NCBI GenBank assembly: GCA_964036295.1
Contig: OZ038469.1
Location: 15,805,591 to 15,869,590 of the forward strand
Source: Plumapathes pennacea
Taxonomy: Eukaryota; Cnidaria; Anthozoa; Antipatharia; Myriopathidae
Direction of reading: 5' to 3'
Length of the DNA stretch: 64,000 bases
Shown: positions 11,986 to 24,133 of the stretch, piece by piece
Numbering within the stretch: the first letter of the stretch is position 1
Layout: each line of letters opens with the position of its first letter
Translations under genes and position numbers: made by a program
Notes under the pieces: model-generated
Databases searched by the model: none
What the model saw: the letters and a program-made list of their open reading frames with translations, nothing else
What the model was told of the DNA's origin: nothing

Positions 11986-12602
11986 TTTTAAACATTTGAA
12001 TACGATTAATAGCCAGCAGTCTGCTATACTGTTTGGTTTTCTAGTGCAACTTTGTGTGGAATTTGTTCGAAATTGCTACTCTCAGTTCGCAAATGTAAAA
12101 AAGGGTTCCTTTAGGGAAACTGCATGATGAGTTTCACCATTATAGTTACTAGAGCGAAATGGTTGTGAAATCTCTTGTTTTATTTCTTTGTTAACCTTGA
12201 CCGTGCACAATCTTTTATTTTACTATTGTCAGTTTACGGCTCAGTAGCTATGGCTGAGCGGCTGAGCCCAAACGTTTATTTTGCCTGCATGTTCGAAATA
12301 TTCAGTACATATTACAAATATTGGAATATTTTAAACAATAATTCAATCTAGAAGTTTGTGTTCAGTCGTTTAGCCTTTTCTAATGAGCGGGAAAAAAAAT
12401 CTTATGCGCGGTCATTATCCGTCTAACATCAAAACGGAAACGAAGACCCATAATTTTATTACTTTTTATTCTAGACTTAAATTTTAGCATTTTATTTGAT
12501 CTGACCAATTTATTGTCAATAACTGTTCTCGCTCTCTGATTGTTTAATGGTAAAATTGAGCAAATTTCATTGGCTGAAAAGTGACAGTTTGACGTAAGCA
12601 CT

Positions 12603-12672
12603 TAGCCTGCGAATACAGCCGTCTCCCGTCGGGCAGCTTCCCTACGGGAGACGGTTGACCTGTATTCGTAGA
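12603..12672. repeat. MITE with TAGCCTGCGAATACAGCCG ends (copy 1)
   Basis: TAGCCTGCGAATACAG and CCGTCTCCCGTC at the left pair with ACGGGAGACGG and CTGTATTCG at the right. The same family is at 41316-41414, where clear target-site duplications are present. Confidence 0.6.
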
Positions 12673-13339
12673 GTGAGCATTTGAAGCGCAACAACTTCAA
12701 GACAAAGCTTATGAAGTGCCGGATTTGAACACATCTGGTTCTTTACTTTAAATGGGGAATGTCGCCTTTGCAATTGAGGCAAAATTGAAGTTAACTTCAC
12801 ATTTTCGCCTTCCATGTCACTGTCGTCCGCGTTCGAATTTGTGTCTCTGCTTATTGACGATGAAAATTAACCAATCACAAAGCAAAAAAAACTGACGTGT
12901 TATTGTAAAAATTAAAATATTAGTACGTACACTGGCCTCTCGACTTGATAAGATTTTCGTGGCAAACCATTCATCCGTGTGGTCACGCAAAAGGCTTGCG
13001 GTACATACAGTAAGTGAAACAAGGTATTCATTTATTGTCTTTGATAACCCTGGGATCTTTGGGCTGCTTGGGATTGCAACACAACTGAAAAGTTGATGGA
13101 GGAATCAAATGAGATGTTTACTATTGTTTAAAAAAAACAACACCAGACTACCTAACAGATCTAAGATAAATTAGCGCAAGCTTCCTAAATATGGAAAATA
13201 ATACAATCAGGTAAGTCGTATTTCTAGTAAATTTTTGGACGAGCCGCGAATCGTGTGTTCCTATTCCTTCTTCTAAACCTACAAATCTATTGGTCACCTT
13301 GCGCGGAAGCATTACCTTTCTTTCTATGAGAAGCGTCGT

Positions 13340-13590
13340 GGCACTTTTTTCATATTACACGCGGCTGTTTTGTACTTCATAGATTGGTTTTAAACTGTTT
13401 GAATTCGAATATGGTGAAAAACATTGTTCTTAAACAAATACGGTTGACTTGGAGATAGCATTAACGTGCAATCTTTTTAATTTGTCGTGACGTTTATGTA
13501 CAGAGTACTTGTGATACGAAGTAGTATTTGAGTTCCATATCCCTATAATTGAAAGCAGAGTTCAGAGCAACGACGATTGCTACTGTGGAA
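13340..13590 (+). repeat. Third terminal copy of the long-TIR element
   Basis: CTGTTTGAATTCGAATATGG, ACGGTTGACTTGGAGATAG and TTTGAGTTCCATATC repeat the terminal region of the 6375-8205 element. No inverted partner is seen nearby, so this is a solo end or broken copy. Confidence 0.5.
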
Positions 13591-14107
13591 AAAATTTGAT
13601 CAGTTAAGCATCTGGAACTCTAAAGTCATTATGTATGTATTTATGAAAAGTGTATGCACGAACTGTTCCGAATTACAGCGACAACACAGCGGAATATTTG
13701 AATACAAATACATATACCTCAATATTCGAATGTACGAAACTTGCTGTGTGCACGAACTGCTTGAGTCGCAATTAGCATATATTGCGTAAATGTATTGAGT
13801 CGGAAGAGCTTCGGAAATTGAAAGACTTCTCTTTTGGTGTCCCAAAATATAACGAGGTTATAAAACGTGATGAACTGATATTGGCAGAGATAAACTAGAT
13901 AGATTGTATTGTGTTACCTTGCAAATAGATTTTTAAAACAACGCTTCAGAACTAAAATGAAAACCGTCAAACTTGAACGTGGCCGATTTACTTCAGTTAA
14001 AAGTGGAAAACTTCTTATACTACTAATACAAACAAAACCTGCAATCAGTGACAAAACTCTGGACACTCACACAGTTTCAGTAAATTGTCTACTGTTTCAG
14101 TTAAAAG

Positions 14108-14245
14108 ACACCCTCCACCGCCCCCCCCCCCCCCCCCCCCAGTTCAAAGTTGAATTGGCCTGAACCTGATTACACCGAAAACAAGAAACAAAAACAAAAA
14201 CAAAAACAAAAACAAAAACAAACAAAAACAAACAAAAACAAGGAG
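14108..14245. repeat. Poly-C tract and CAAAAA microsatellite
   Basis: A C run at about 14120-14140 is followed by reiterated ACAAAAACAAAAA up to about 14240. Confidence 0.85.
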
Positions 14246-15351
14246 ACTAAACCAGAGAAAAGTTAGACCTCTGTGGTTGGACCATATTTCACTTTAATGC
14301 ACAAAATTCCTAGCAAGAACAGAGTTAAACGCTCGCTTTGTTTGAAATGCTTTGCAAAACACATCATTTGTGTTCACAGTGAAAAGGATTTACTGTGAAT
14401 GTACGGAGATACCAACAGTAACCACCAGTAACCGCTGTTAATTGAATACTGAGTATTTGCCATTTGCCGTGTGGTTACTCGTGGTTGGCTTGTGAGAAAT
14501 ATTTTATCAGACCGATATCCTCGGTTGTGCTGGTTTCAAACGTGCTTTTGTCAACTCGGATACCTTTCCGGGTATTGCAGTATTTTTAAGCAGGAAAAAC
14601 GGCTCGGAAAACGAGGAAAGTGCTGTAAGTCTTGGGTAACCATTAATTAGTGTAAGACTGATCGTTACACATGCAACACGCTAATCCCACAGGGTTAAGT
14701 TAAATAAGTATATGTGCGATTAGAATATCAGTTTTTAATCAGTGGAGTTCGTCCTCTTCTCTGGTATTATTAAAGCAAGTTTTCACCATCAGTTTGTTTT
14801 ACAGAATTTTGGTAAATAGATAATACGAACAGAAAACAGTTCATAATTCAATTTTGTCATATCATTTCAACGTGGCAGTTTCAGGTTGTCACATCTTTTC
14901 CTGCTTTAAGTTTGATTCGGTTAAAACCAGGACCCGTTGGTGGAACTCAGAACAGCACCGCAGCTATTTCGGGTGAAGTTGCACTATTTGCGGCAATTTC
15001 CTGGCCCGGCTCTCTCTGCTAAGCTCACATACGTAACCAGATTTGTTTGACCGTCAAAAGCTCACTTTTTAATTGTGGTCATTGTTTATTTCTCCGCTGC
15101 TCAAACAAAATTATACCTTTACTATCACTAGCAGCAATCATCATTTTTACAATGCGACCAAAAGACCCTGTATGCAAACCTCCAGCTAGAAACAATCATT
15201 CGCTTAAGCGTCATATTGGCGCCCGCGCGCGGTCAGCGGTATGACATATTTCATTAAAATCCAACCAGATACAAATTATGGGCATTTGGTGGGTCTGACA
15301 CGACACTGTATATGTATTCTAAATGTTTTATTTTAAAATCGTAACGATGTT

Positions 15352-15397
<46 letters not shown>
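15352..15397 (+). repeat. (TTG)n microsatellite upstream of copy D
   Basis: About 15 uninterrupted TTG units end roughly 40 bp before the ATG of copy D. A shorter TTG run sits at the matching place before copy C (9075-9091). Confidence 0.9.
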
Positions 15398-15438
15398 CAA
15401 TTGTGTCAGGGCAAGGTGAATTACGTCGAATTTCAGAA

Positions 15439-17234
15439 ATGAGAACAGCAACGCGACTAAATATCGCTTGTGTTTTGGCACTTGTCGCATTCACTACAAT
15501 GTATCTGATTATGAGTTGGACGAATAAAGATGGAAAGAATCCACCACTGGGTAAGATTGTTACAGTCTTAGACGAGATGCAATGACCGAAATAGATTAGT
15601 GGTCACATCCCATGAAAACGTATGATATGCCTACTAAAAATCGATGTGGGAAAGCTAAACGCAAACTGAGTTTTCTTTAACGGCGTTTAGCTTTCCCGCA
15701 TCGTGAGTGTTAGTTGACTTATCACGCGTTTTATCTCTAAGTCGACGCAGTGTAAAATTTACTAGTTCCGACAATTCAGTACATAGCATTCTAGCATATC
15801 TCATCGACCCTTTTATATATATTCTCCCAAACATTCAAGAAGAAAACTATATGTGATAAAATGAGAATTAGCATTAGACCTCACGTGACTGAGCAACCGG
15901 AGCACCACATACAATAATGAATTCGCATTGAATGTTCGGTATTTTTGCGTTTTAAACTTAAAATATTTTCCAAAACTCCGTGCGTTCTTGACCTAACAAA
16001 CAACCAGTGTTAATTATTATTTCCTCAGGAGCAGGTTTTTCAGGAATAACTGCAAGGAAAGCACCAGAAATAGCCGTCACAACGTTTGAGAAGGTTGGTC
16101 CTTGTCCTACCTATAATATTTAGGAGGAACTTCTCCTGGCGGACAATTCTCTATATTCGCCATATTTCTGACGAATATACCGATGCCTTTCACGTCTATC
16201 ACCTCTCCGCCGGACTAGTATCTTTGCGTAACAACGGTTTGTATGGGTATAACAAATAAAAACACCCGCTAACCTTTCGCCTGTGAACCCAACATGGCCG
16301 GCTAAAGCACGAAGAGTATAAAGGCTTTTTATTCTATATCTTTCTATGCATGGGCTTTCTATTTTCGATCGTTCTTTTCCGGCATTGATCCACTCTGATC
16401 TCCTTCTTATGTTTCGTCTTCCTTTCTGTGTTTACTTTTCTCTCTTCCATTTTTTAGACCATACCTCAACAGAGCTCAGACGAGAGGGACCAAGGTGCAG
16501 CTGCGAGAAATCTGGAAGCGAAGCAGCGACTAAAGCACTTTTGCAAGAACTTTAAATCCACGGAGGGCAAAAATTGGCATATGCGATTAAACCCTAAACT
16601 TAATCTAGCTTATTGCTTTATTCCAAAAGTGGCCAGCCGGACACTGAGGAGTTATTTCAAGGGACGTTTTGCTAAAATCAACGAGGAGTTAGATTCTTAT
16701 ACGCAGTTTATGTTTGTGCGGGAACCCTTTGGCAGACTGTTGTCCGGTTATAAGGACAAGTTTGTGAAGAAAGATAGGCTTAAAAATAAATGGATTAACA
16801 TTCAAAGGAAAATACTCCCCAACGGAACCTCACTGACAAGAGGAAGTTTCGTTTCTGAAAAGTCAATGGTTTCATTCAAAGAATTCATCGAATATGTCTT
16901 CAATGACTTAAATGTTAAGATGGACTATCTTAACCGACACTGGAAACCATTCCATGAAATTTGCATGCCCTGTTCTTACGATTACGATTTTATAGGACAT
17001 TACGAGTTCCTTTCAGATGATATCAATTATGTGAGGAAGTTGGCAAGAGCAGAAACATTGGAGCCTTTTCCTATATCCTCAGAATCTAAAACTACAAACG
17101 AACTGATCTCTTATTATTCACAAATTCCTCCAAAATGGATTATCCGACTGGGAGAGATTTACCGAGTCGATTTTGAAATGTTTGGGTATTCATTTCCTGG
17201 ACCTCTAAAAGAATTGGTAAAAGACATTTTGTAG
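15439..17234 (+). CDS. Carbohydrate sulfotransferase, CHST8-14-like (copy D, complete)
   Basis: Three exons: 15439-15550 (112 bp), 16029-16093 and 16458-17234, about 317 aa. Exon 1 gives the membrane anchor (NIACVLALVAFTTMYLIMSW). Exon 2 is slightly longer than in the other copies because the donor has moved to GAGAAG followed by GTTGGT and one codon is inserted; the acceptor could be 3 bp further right. Exon 3 has IPKVASRTLR, FVREPFGRLLSGYKDKF and the YDFIGHYEF block. It is a tandem, same-strand duplicate of copy C. Predicted type II Golgi sulfotransferase; acceptor sugar unknown. Confidence 0.88.
15630..15735. repeat. Foldback element in intron 1 of copy D
   Basis: CGATGTGGGAAAGCTAAACGC pairs with GCGTTTAGCTTTCCCGCATCG across a loop of about 19 bases. 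It matches the foldback in intron 1 of copy B and is absent from copy C. Confidence 0.7.
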
Positions 17235-18228
17235 CAGCGGGCGGGGCCTAAGTTGTTCACATCTCGTTTGCAGTCCTATTAACTTCAGGGCTTTTCCAAC
17301 GATCCTCAAAATCAATTTCCCGCGGAAACTGTCTCCGCTAAAATTAAGCATCTGAATACGATTAATAGTCAGCAGTCTTCTATACTGTTTGCTTTTTGAG
17401 TGCAACTTTGCATAAACAATGTGGTTACAAAGTCAGTTAAACCCGCATGATGGGTCTCACGAAACCAACTTCTTAATCTTAATAATAAAGCAACTCAAAG
17501 CGCCAAGTATTATGTTGTTTTCCCTTGACTATATTTAAGTGTCTGGATTATTTAGCTTTGACAAACTAATGGGAGGCACTATACTGTCTAACCTAGTCTA
17601 ACTAAATAATTAAAATGCTAACATAAAAGTACCCGTATATATTCAAATACTAGAAGTCTGTATAAATAGAGGTTGAGTGTGTTCTCAATGTCACCATTCT
17701 ACTTTGATCATATTACTGGTCCAAGGCAGTGTAGCGAGTGATAGTACTATAATTAACAGGCATGTTGAACTAATTCCATTCACCCTGAAACTAGTTACGA
17801 CCGAAAACGTACTTTGTCTAAATTTGTGGCCATACGGAGGTTGAAAGGCCGCATTTGAGAGACTTTTCTGGAGCCATTCTGGGTGCCAGATCGACCGAGT
17901 TGCCAGCCTTGAAATTCTTTCTGTTAGAGAGGAAAAATTCAGCGAAAAACGCTGAAATCGCTACAGCAGCAAGAAAACCACCACCACAACAAGGTTAGCA
18001 AGTCTAAGCTCTATTCTCGCATAATTTTTCGAGTTATCGATCGACTAAAATCTCCCATACATTTTCTTATAAAACCCAACCGTGGCGTCACACAGTCAAT
18101 CAGCTTGGGCCGCCTGTGGTGACACTTGCGGGCCCACCGTAGTTTGGACCCATAGTGGACGACAGGAAAATCCCGGGAGGGGCAGAGGAGATTGGAACTA
18201 GCTTAGTGGCCACGCGACGTTCGAGTTC
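17235..18228. other. Spacer between sulfotransferase copy D and UBXN1
   Basis: The left end is the 3' flank shared with copy C. Near 18040-18130 a segment (CCCATACATTTTCTTATAAAACC ... GGGCCGCCTGTG) recurs in similar form at about 48590-48650, so it is part of a dispersed repeat. No exon is seen. Confidence 0.4.
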
Positions 18229-18282
18229 CAAAATGGCGGACAGCTTGGCAGTATTTCGGTAGTGACTGAGAAGTGGCGAAAC
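18229..18282 (+). promoter_or_regulatory. UBXN1 5' leader with YY1-like motif and short upstream ORF
   Basis: AAAATGGCGGAC at 18230-18241 fits the YY1 consensus found near metazoan start sites. Its ATG opens a nine-codon upstream ORF (MADSLAVFR, stop) that ends before the main ATG at 18283 and is in another frame. A role in translation control is inference. Confidence 0.4.
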
Positions 18283-21200
18283 ATGTCCTCCGAAGTAGAT
18301 ACTTTAATAGAAATGGGGTTTCCACGCAACAGAGCGTACGTAGTTTGTTTTCTTATCTCCTGGTCACCAATACTAATTCAACTCTTCATGTGTTCATGTA
18401 TTTTCTCACTTTTAATTCAATTATTGTTTGGTTGTCACGATGTCCTTTTACCCTGCGAGCAGAAACCCCTTCAAGTTCAACGTTTCCTTAATTTTGTTTT
18501 GAAGGGAGAAGGCTCTGATAGTGACTGGACATAAAGGAGTTCACGTGGCAATGGACTGGTGAGACTCGACGGCACGAACTGGATCGTAACAAAAAAAAAG
18601 TACCACGGCCGCGTACAATAGTTTATTTACAACAACGCGATTACTGTTTTGTTATGTTCAGTGAAGATTGAGAGTATGCGCAAATTGTGACCTTGGATGG
18701 TTCAGTTCATTTTTAACCAAGGGGTCCAGTCTTGGATAGGGTTAAAGAGTAGTGCAAATAGTCTTATATAGGGTATCATTATATATACAGGCTCGTTCCC
18801 CCTCTCCCCTCACTAAATTTGCAGGCATAGGTGCAATGGGACCTTGGTTTAAATATTATACCTTGTTTATTTTTAGTAGTAATATGTACTGCATGCTAAC
18901 AAGGCAGTGAAATGATTTGATATTCAGGTTGTTCGCCCATGCAAATGATGTTGATGTTGATGAACCAGTAAAAACCCCAGAAGGACACACTCTAGGAACA
19001 GTGGGTCAGTTGATTTTCATGTTGAGCCCACAAGATCAAGGCCCTAATTATCCTCTCTGAGAACCGATAATCTGATCAGCTTAAACCCAAGCAAAGAGTT
19101 GTTTTCTGCTGCATGAGGAATGAATCAATAATGAAGGTTCTTATACAGCGCACATATCACACTGTCTCATGGCATTTTGCAGTTGTCTAAGTGTGTTGAT
19201 GAGATGAGATCAAGTGTCAGCTTGTATAATTAACCTATTTCATTATATTGCTTTTAAAAATTTGCAAATTGCTAATTAGTATTTTCTCTATACAGACAGC
19301 AACCAGGACAACAATACAAGTCCTGTAGAAGAAGGCAGTGAATCTGTACAGGCAGCAGGAACTACAGCAGCAACTGCACAGCCACAACAAGCTCTGTCTT
19401 TAGTTTGTGAAGAGTGAGTAGTTTAACATGTCTTTGTATTCTTATATTCATCTAAGCACATGGGATGTTGGGAGAACATGAGAAAAAGTTAAGTAAAATT
19501 ATGTAGGTGAGTGATATATTTAACTTTTTTTAGTATTCTCCCAACATCCCACATGTTTATTATATATTAAGAGTAGAATGCTTTTTATTTAACTGGCCAG
19601 AGCTTGCATAGTTGGTAAAATATTGATAGTTATTTTATAACAGAAATTTTTGTCTGCTTTCTTTCGTAGCTGTGGTAAACAGCTGAGGAATGAGATGGAT
19701 GTACAGGTGTGTAGATCTACAACCCATGACAATTCTCCCAACTGGTTTGTATGTATCTATGTTCTTTCACTTCTAACTGGGAGAATTTAGCAGCACAATA
19801 GGGCTGCCACTTGCAACCCAAGTGATCACAAACATCATTATCAACTCTAAACATATGAACTGGGTCCATTTTTTCAAAGCATAAATAAACAACTTGCAAA
19901 TCCTGAAGTACGTGCAGTGGTCTTTTTATACATGGAGCATGAAAAGAAGGTTTGAGGTAACAGGAAAATACTTCATCCCAAAGTTTGATATTTCTAAATG
20001 TGGCCTCTTGGTTCAAGAACTGATCCAATGACTTCTAACTCTGATACCATAAGTTTAACTTGTAAAAATGGTCTCTTGCTGACTTGTTGGCATTTTAATA
20101 CAGGCCCATGCTGCCAGGACTGGACATGCAAACTTTGCTGAATCTTCTGAGGAAATCAGACCCTTGACAGAAGAGGAGAAGCAGAAGCAGCTTGAGAAGT
20201 TGGTGATCTCTTCAGATGACAGAGCAGTTTTTGATTGATGGTTGAATTTAAAGTTGATCACTTTTTGATTGGTCGAAGCATTTTATTTGCAACATCTCTC
20301 CATTCAGAACAAAAACTAAAACCAATAATAATTGGTAATTAACAATTTTTAATTCATATTAATTATTAATATTAATATTAATTATTAATATTAATATTAA
20401 TTAAAATATTATTATAATAGAAGGACTGAGTGGCAAAAAGAGTAAAGTAGATGTCCGCTTCAATCTCTTCTTTTGTGTTAGCACTCTCTTACTCCTAATA
20501 ATATTAAAGTTCATATAATATACATTGATCATCAAAGTCAAGGATGACAGGAAAAATTACCAAAACAAACCATCAGATAATCAAGCAAATTTAGACCCTG
20601 AATGCCACAGGATGGTTTTTGTCAGCAACTTGTTTAGCTGCTCAATTTGCCCATTGAGAGTTTTTTTTCGTGTATGTGAACTATTTCTGGATGAGAACAA
20701 AAATACAGATGCACAGATCACCACAGACAAGTGAAAATAGGAACTTATTTTTTAGTTGTGTAGAACTCTCAACTGATGAGAATTGCTGTTTCTGAACTGA
20801 GCCTAACAGATACGAAGAGTCCTGCAGTGGTAATCACAAGAATAGCATTAAATTTGTTTCTCTTCTGTCCTCAGATTGCAGGAAAGAATAAAGGAGAAAC
20901 GGGAACAGCGGAAAGAACAAGAGAAAAAGGCAGGCATCATTGCCATGGTTACCAAAGTAGTCAGGGAACATGACTCTATTTCCAACTTATTGCACTGCAA
21001 TCTGGAATATTTCAGTGCATAAACAGCTTAATTCTTTCACTCCCAAGAGTGATCAACTTCAATTTTCTCCTTCAGTTTCTCATCAGAGAAATATCACACA
21101 GTCAGGAGAACTTGGCTTTTGATACTTCCTCAGATAAAATCTGATTAAACTATCAATTCTCACCATATCACTCTTACATTTTCTTCTTAAAATGTTGGGA

Positions 21201-21400
21201 GAATCTATATTTTGAGTTTGGGAGTGCAAGGGTTGAGCATTGTTTTTGGTCCCCATTTGTTGTTGTTTGTTGTTGTTTACACATCACCTCTAGCATCGCC
21301 CCTTTAATTCCAGCTACCTCTTACAGGAAAATATAGAGAAAGAGAAGATGCGCAGAAAATCTGGCAAGGAACTAACAGCGGTGAAGCAAAAGTGAGCATG

Positions 21401-21432
<32 letters not shown>

Positions 21433-22653
21433 GATTTGCCTTTATTGATATAAACCCATAATCAAATACATATTTTGATTGTTCCTATATGACAAGAGAT
21501 CTCATGAAGTACATAGGTACTTTTCTAGGAGACCCCTTTTCTTTGTCTCTACATTAGCACATGTGAAATTCTAGAGTATGGAATAGATCAGCTGCACATC
21601 CTGCTTGATGGGGGACTGCATTTGACCTTAATGTGGAGCTTCATGTTGCACTCTTATTTGAGATAGGATGGTTCCATTTTCTACAACAGTCAGTTGTGAG
21701 TTAAACATCAGTGGCTGTGTCATTGAAAGTTGTGACCTGTCAAGCTTGTATGTGTCCACTACAAAATAATGTGGGCATCCTTTTGGAAATACTGATCCAT
21801 TTGGATTCTTCTTGGAATTCTTGGTTCAAAAACAAGGAAGAGACCCCATTTTTCCATTGTACAGTGAGATGCTCTTGAATTTTATCCATATGCAGATTTG
21901 AATTGGATGAAGCTCGGAAACTAGCAGACTTAAAGCGAAGAGAAAAAATGGAAGAGAAGCAGGCCAGGTAAGTCTAGGATGAGTCAGTAATGTTGCTCAA
22001 GTATCAAGACCATCACTTGATAGTTACAAGCTATGACGAGTTCCTCTCCACGAGTCGTCAAGATCAACGATAAAATATAATAATGTTTATTGTTTGCAGG
22101 CAAAAAGTTCGGGACCAGATTGCGAGAGACAAGGCAGAAAGAGCAAAGAAGGTACTGGAACTATTTTAACTTTTTCACTTCCTCGTAACTGTCAAGAATG
22201 GACGTTAGATATTCCTTTTTTATTTTAATTTTTTACAGTTTGCCAAAAGTGCTGATGGAGCAAGTGAGGCGTCAGCAGTTCCTATGACTACCACTGGTTC
22301 TCCCTCAGCCAACCAATCAGCAGCGCCGGAGAAGAAAGAGTACACCACGTGCAAGATTCAGGTTAGTGTCACGTTGTTCGCATCTGTTTTTGAAGTCAGC
22401 CGGTCACACTGACTCTTCTTTTCTTTTCCAGTTTCGTCAGTTCAATGGCGCGGCCGTCACTGGGACTTTCAAAGCGTCGGATACGGTCGGGGATGTACGA
22501 AGACACATCGCAGCCAATCGGACCGACGGGACAGCACCGTTTGCTCTCATGACGTCATTTCCGAGGAAAACTTTCACCGAAGCGGACATGAGCAAGACTG
22601 TACAAGAGGCGGGCCTGGTGCCAAGTGCTGTGCTCATTCTTACCAAACCATAA
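18283..22653 (+). CDS. UBXN1: UBX domain protein 1-like (UBA, zinc finger, coiled coil, UBX)
   Basis: p97/VCP and ubiquitin adaptor. Twelve exons fit one frame: 18283-18335, 18505-18558, 18928-19004, 19296-19413, 19670-19706, 20104-20202, 20882-20929, 21327-21391, 21896-21967, 22100-22151, 22239-22361, 22432-22653; about 339 aa. N-terminal UBA (VDTLIEMGFPRNRA, EKALIVTGHKGVHVAMDW) binds ubiquitin. LVCEDCGKQLRN...AHAARTGH forms a C2H2 zinc finger, a long charged coiled coil (REQRKEQEKK to DKAERAKK) follows, and the C-terminal UBX has the p97-binding SFPRKTF loop and ends GLVPSAVLILTKP. The exon 7 donor is unsure: 20929 needs a GC donor; 20947 uses a normal GT and adds six residues. A poly(A) signal AATAAA lies at 22759-22764. 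Confidence 0.9.
19459..19556. repeat. Palindromic MITE in a UBXN1 intron
   Basis: CATGGGATGTTGGGAGAAC at the left pairs with the far end TTCTCCCAACATCCCACATG; the inner AAAAAGTTAA and TTAACTTTTTTT also pair. Confidence 0.7.
21028..21237. repeat. CACTCCCAAGAGTG-type MITE in a UBXN1 intron
   Basis: Ends are TTCTTTCACTCCCAAGAGTG and TTTGGGAGTGCAAGGGTTGA. The interior GATCAACTTCAATTTTCTCC is shared with 26088-26284 and, reversed, 28547-28757. This is the most frequent MITE family in the window; partial copies lie near 29440-30020, 53660-53790 and 63375-63535. Confidence 0.75.
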
Positions 22654-22764
22654 CTTCGGGGAAAGTTTCATAAACATATGGACTGTTTCATAAAATACGC
22701 GTCGTTTTCTTTTCTTTTGACACGTTAGGCATTTTTGGTAACCTTTGAAGAAGTCTATAATAAA

Positions 22765-24087
22765 TGTGTTATATGAATTTTAAATCCACTAAAAAGCGTA
22801 TCCACTGTTTTGGTCGGCACTAAGTTTCAGGTAAATTGTCACGCGTTGAATTCCGGATGAATCAACCGATAAGTGCACAAATAAAGCCTATATTTATTAT
22901 TACCTCTGATGCAGCAAATACAGCGCCACGTACGATAGAGAATAAGACACTTTTAGAGCTGGAAATGACCTGCACGCGCGAGTGATGGACACTAACGTCT
23001 CTTTTCAATGCGCAGCAAACTATTTTCGTAACGAGTGCATTTCTTGAACTCTGACTTTTTCGCAGCAAAGCAGGTGAAGACAACAAGGATAAGACAAACA
23101 CATTTTGATTATCCGTCAACTGTCCAGTTCTCTGTAATATCATCTTGTATGAAATGAAAATTTCCACACAAAATATTTGATTTCAAAATTTTTAGCCCAC
23201 TCGGCCGTAAACGAACACCGATCGAAATAACTTGCGATGTCATGTTTGTTTGGTTTATAATTGTGGACTTCATGCATCGTACATATTATAGCTTGTGTAG
23301 TCTTCTAAACAACAGAACTGTTGCAGCTGAGCTGTTGCCGAACTGTTGCCGAGCTGTTTCCGAGCTGTTGCCGCACTGTTGCCGAGCTGTTTCCGAGCTG
23401 TTGCCGAACTGTTGCCGAGCTGTTTCCGAGCTGTTGCCGAACTGTTGCCGAGCTGTTTCCGAGCTGTTGCCGCACCGAGTCTCGAGGGCAATTTCCTCCG
23501 TTCCCGTCATCATCATCCAAGACAAGAATAATAAGTTTTAGGATTTTTGAACACGATTTCCGTACCTGTAAGTTGGTCATCTAAACGGCACCTTAGTATT
23601 GTCGAACAGCGCATGTTCACCCTAAAAGATAGCAAAATGAAGCACACTTTAGTAAAGTGCATCTGTTATGAAAATTGGGTCCGTCTTGGTTCTTCGCAGG
23701 GCGATTTACTGACCTCGTCTCGCGATCCGCCAACTATTTTTAAGTATATCATAATCAGGGTCTCCGGGAGAAGGACTTTGGTGATGTAATCCAGATACTG
23801 TGAAGAGAAGATATCGATAGTTGGCTGCAAAGAAATCGCTAATGGTATGCATGTGAAGAATGTCCGGGAATGAAGGACGAAGAAGCAAGGGATGGCAAGG
23901 ATGAAAAAGCAAGCGAAAAAACATGCAGAAGAAATAGAACGGATGGCCCAGTAAAAATCCAATATGATGCAGCACAGACAATCCAGAATTAGACAAAAGG
24001 GTTCACGGCGCAAGAGGCCGGAAAAAGAAGATGCGTGGACTGGTTTTTGGTTTCTTTTTGTTCTTCCTTGCAAAAGTTTTTTTCTTT

Positions 24088-24118
<31 letters not shown>

Positions 24119-24133
24119 GTAAACCTTGTTCAA
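22765..24133. other. Spacer between UBXN1 and SLX4IP 3' ends
   Basis: Convergent 3' ends of two genes. No exon is supported. It holds the minisatellite at 23315-23485 and a T-rich tract at about 24075-24118. Confidence 0.5.
23315..23485. repeat. Minisatellite, 33-bp unit built of three 11-bp subunits
   Basis: Unit GAGCTGTTGCC, GAACTGTTGCC, GAGCTGTTTCC, repeated about 4.5 times with few changes. The period is a multiple of three and stop-free in several frames, so the overlapping long ORFs here are artefacts of the repeat. Confidence 0.9.

Larger units (their letters stand above)
11685..15351. other. Gene-free spacer between sulfotransferase copies C and D
   Basis: About 3.7 kb with no supportable exon. 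The left end is the 3' flank shared with copy D. The rest holds mobile-element pieces listed separately (11890-11985, 12603-12672, 13340-13590) and simple repeats near 14110-14240. Confidence 0.5.

Noticed and set aside
22862-23167. 101-aa minus-strand ORF downstream of UBXN1
   Set aside because: No recognisable domain, no splice context, and it overlaps nothing conserved; probably chance.
23286-23584. Several overlapping ORFs of 60-99 aa with repeats such as NSSATARKQLG
   Set aside because: They arise because the 33-bp minisatellite is open in many frames; no splice sites or start context support them.
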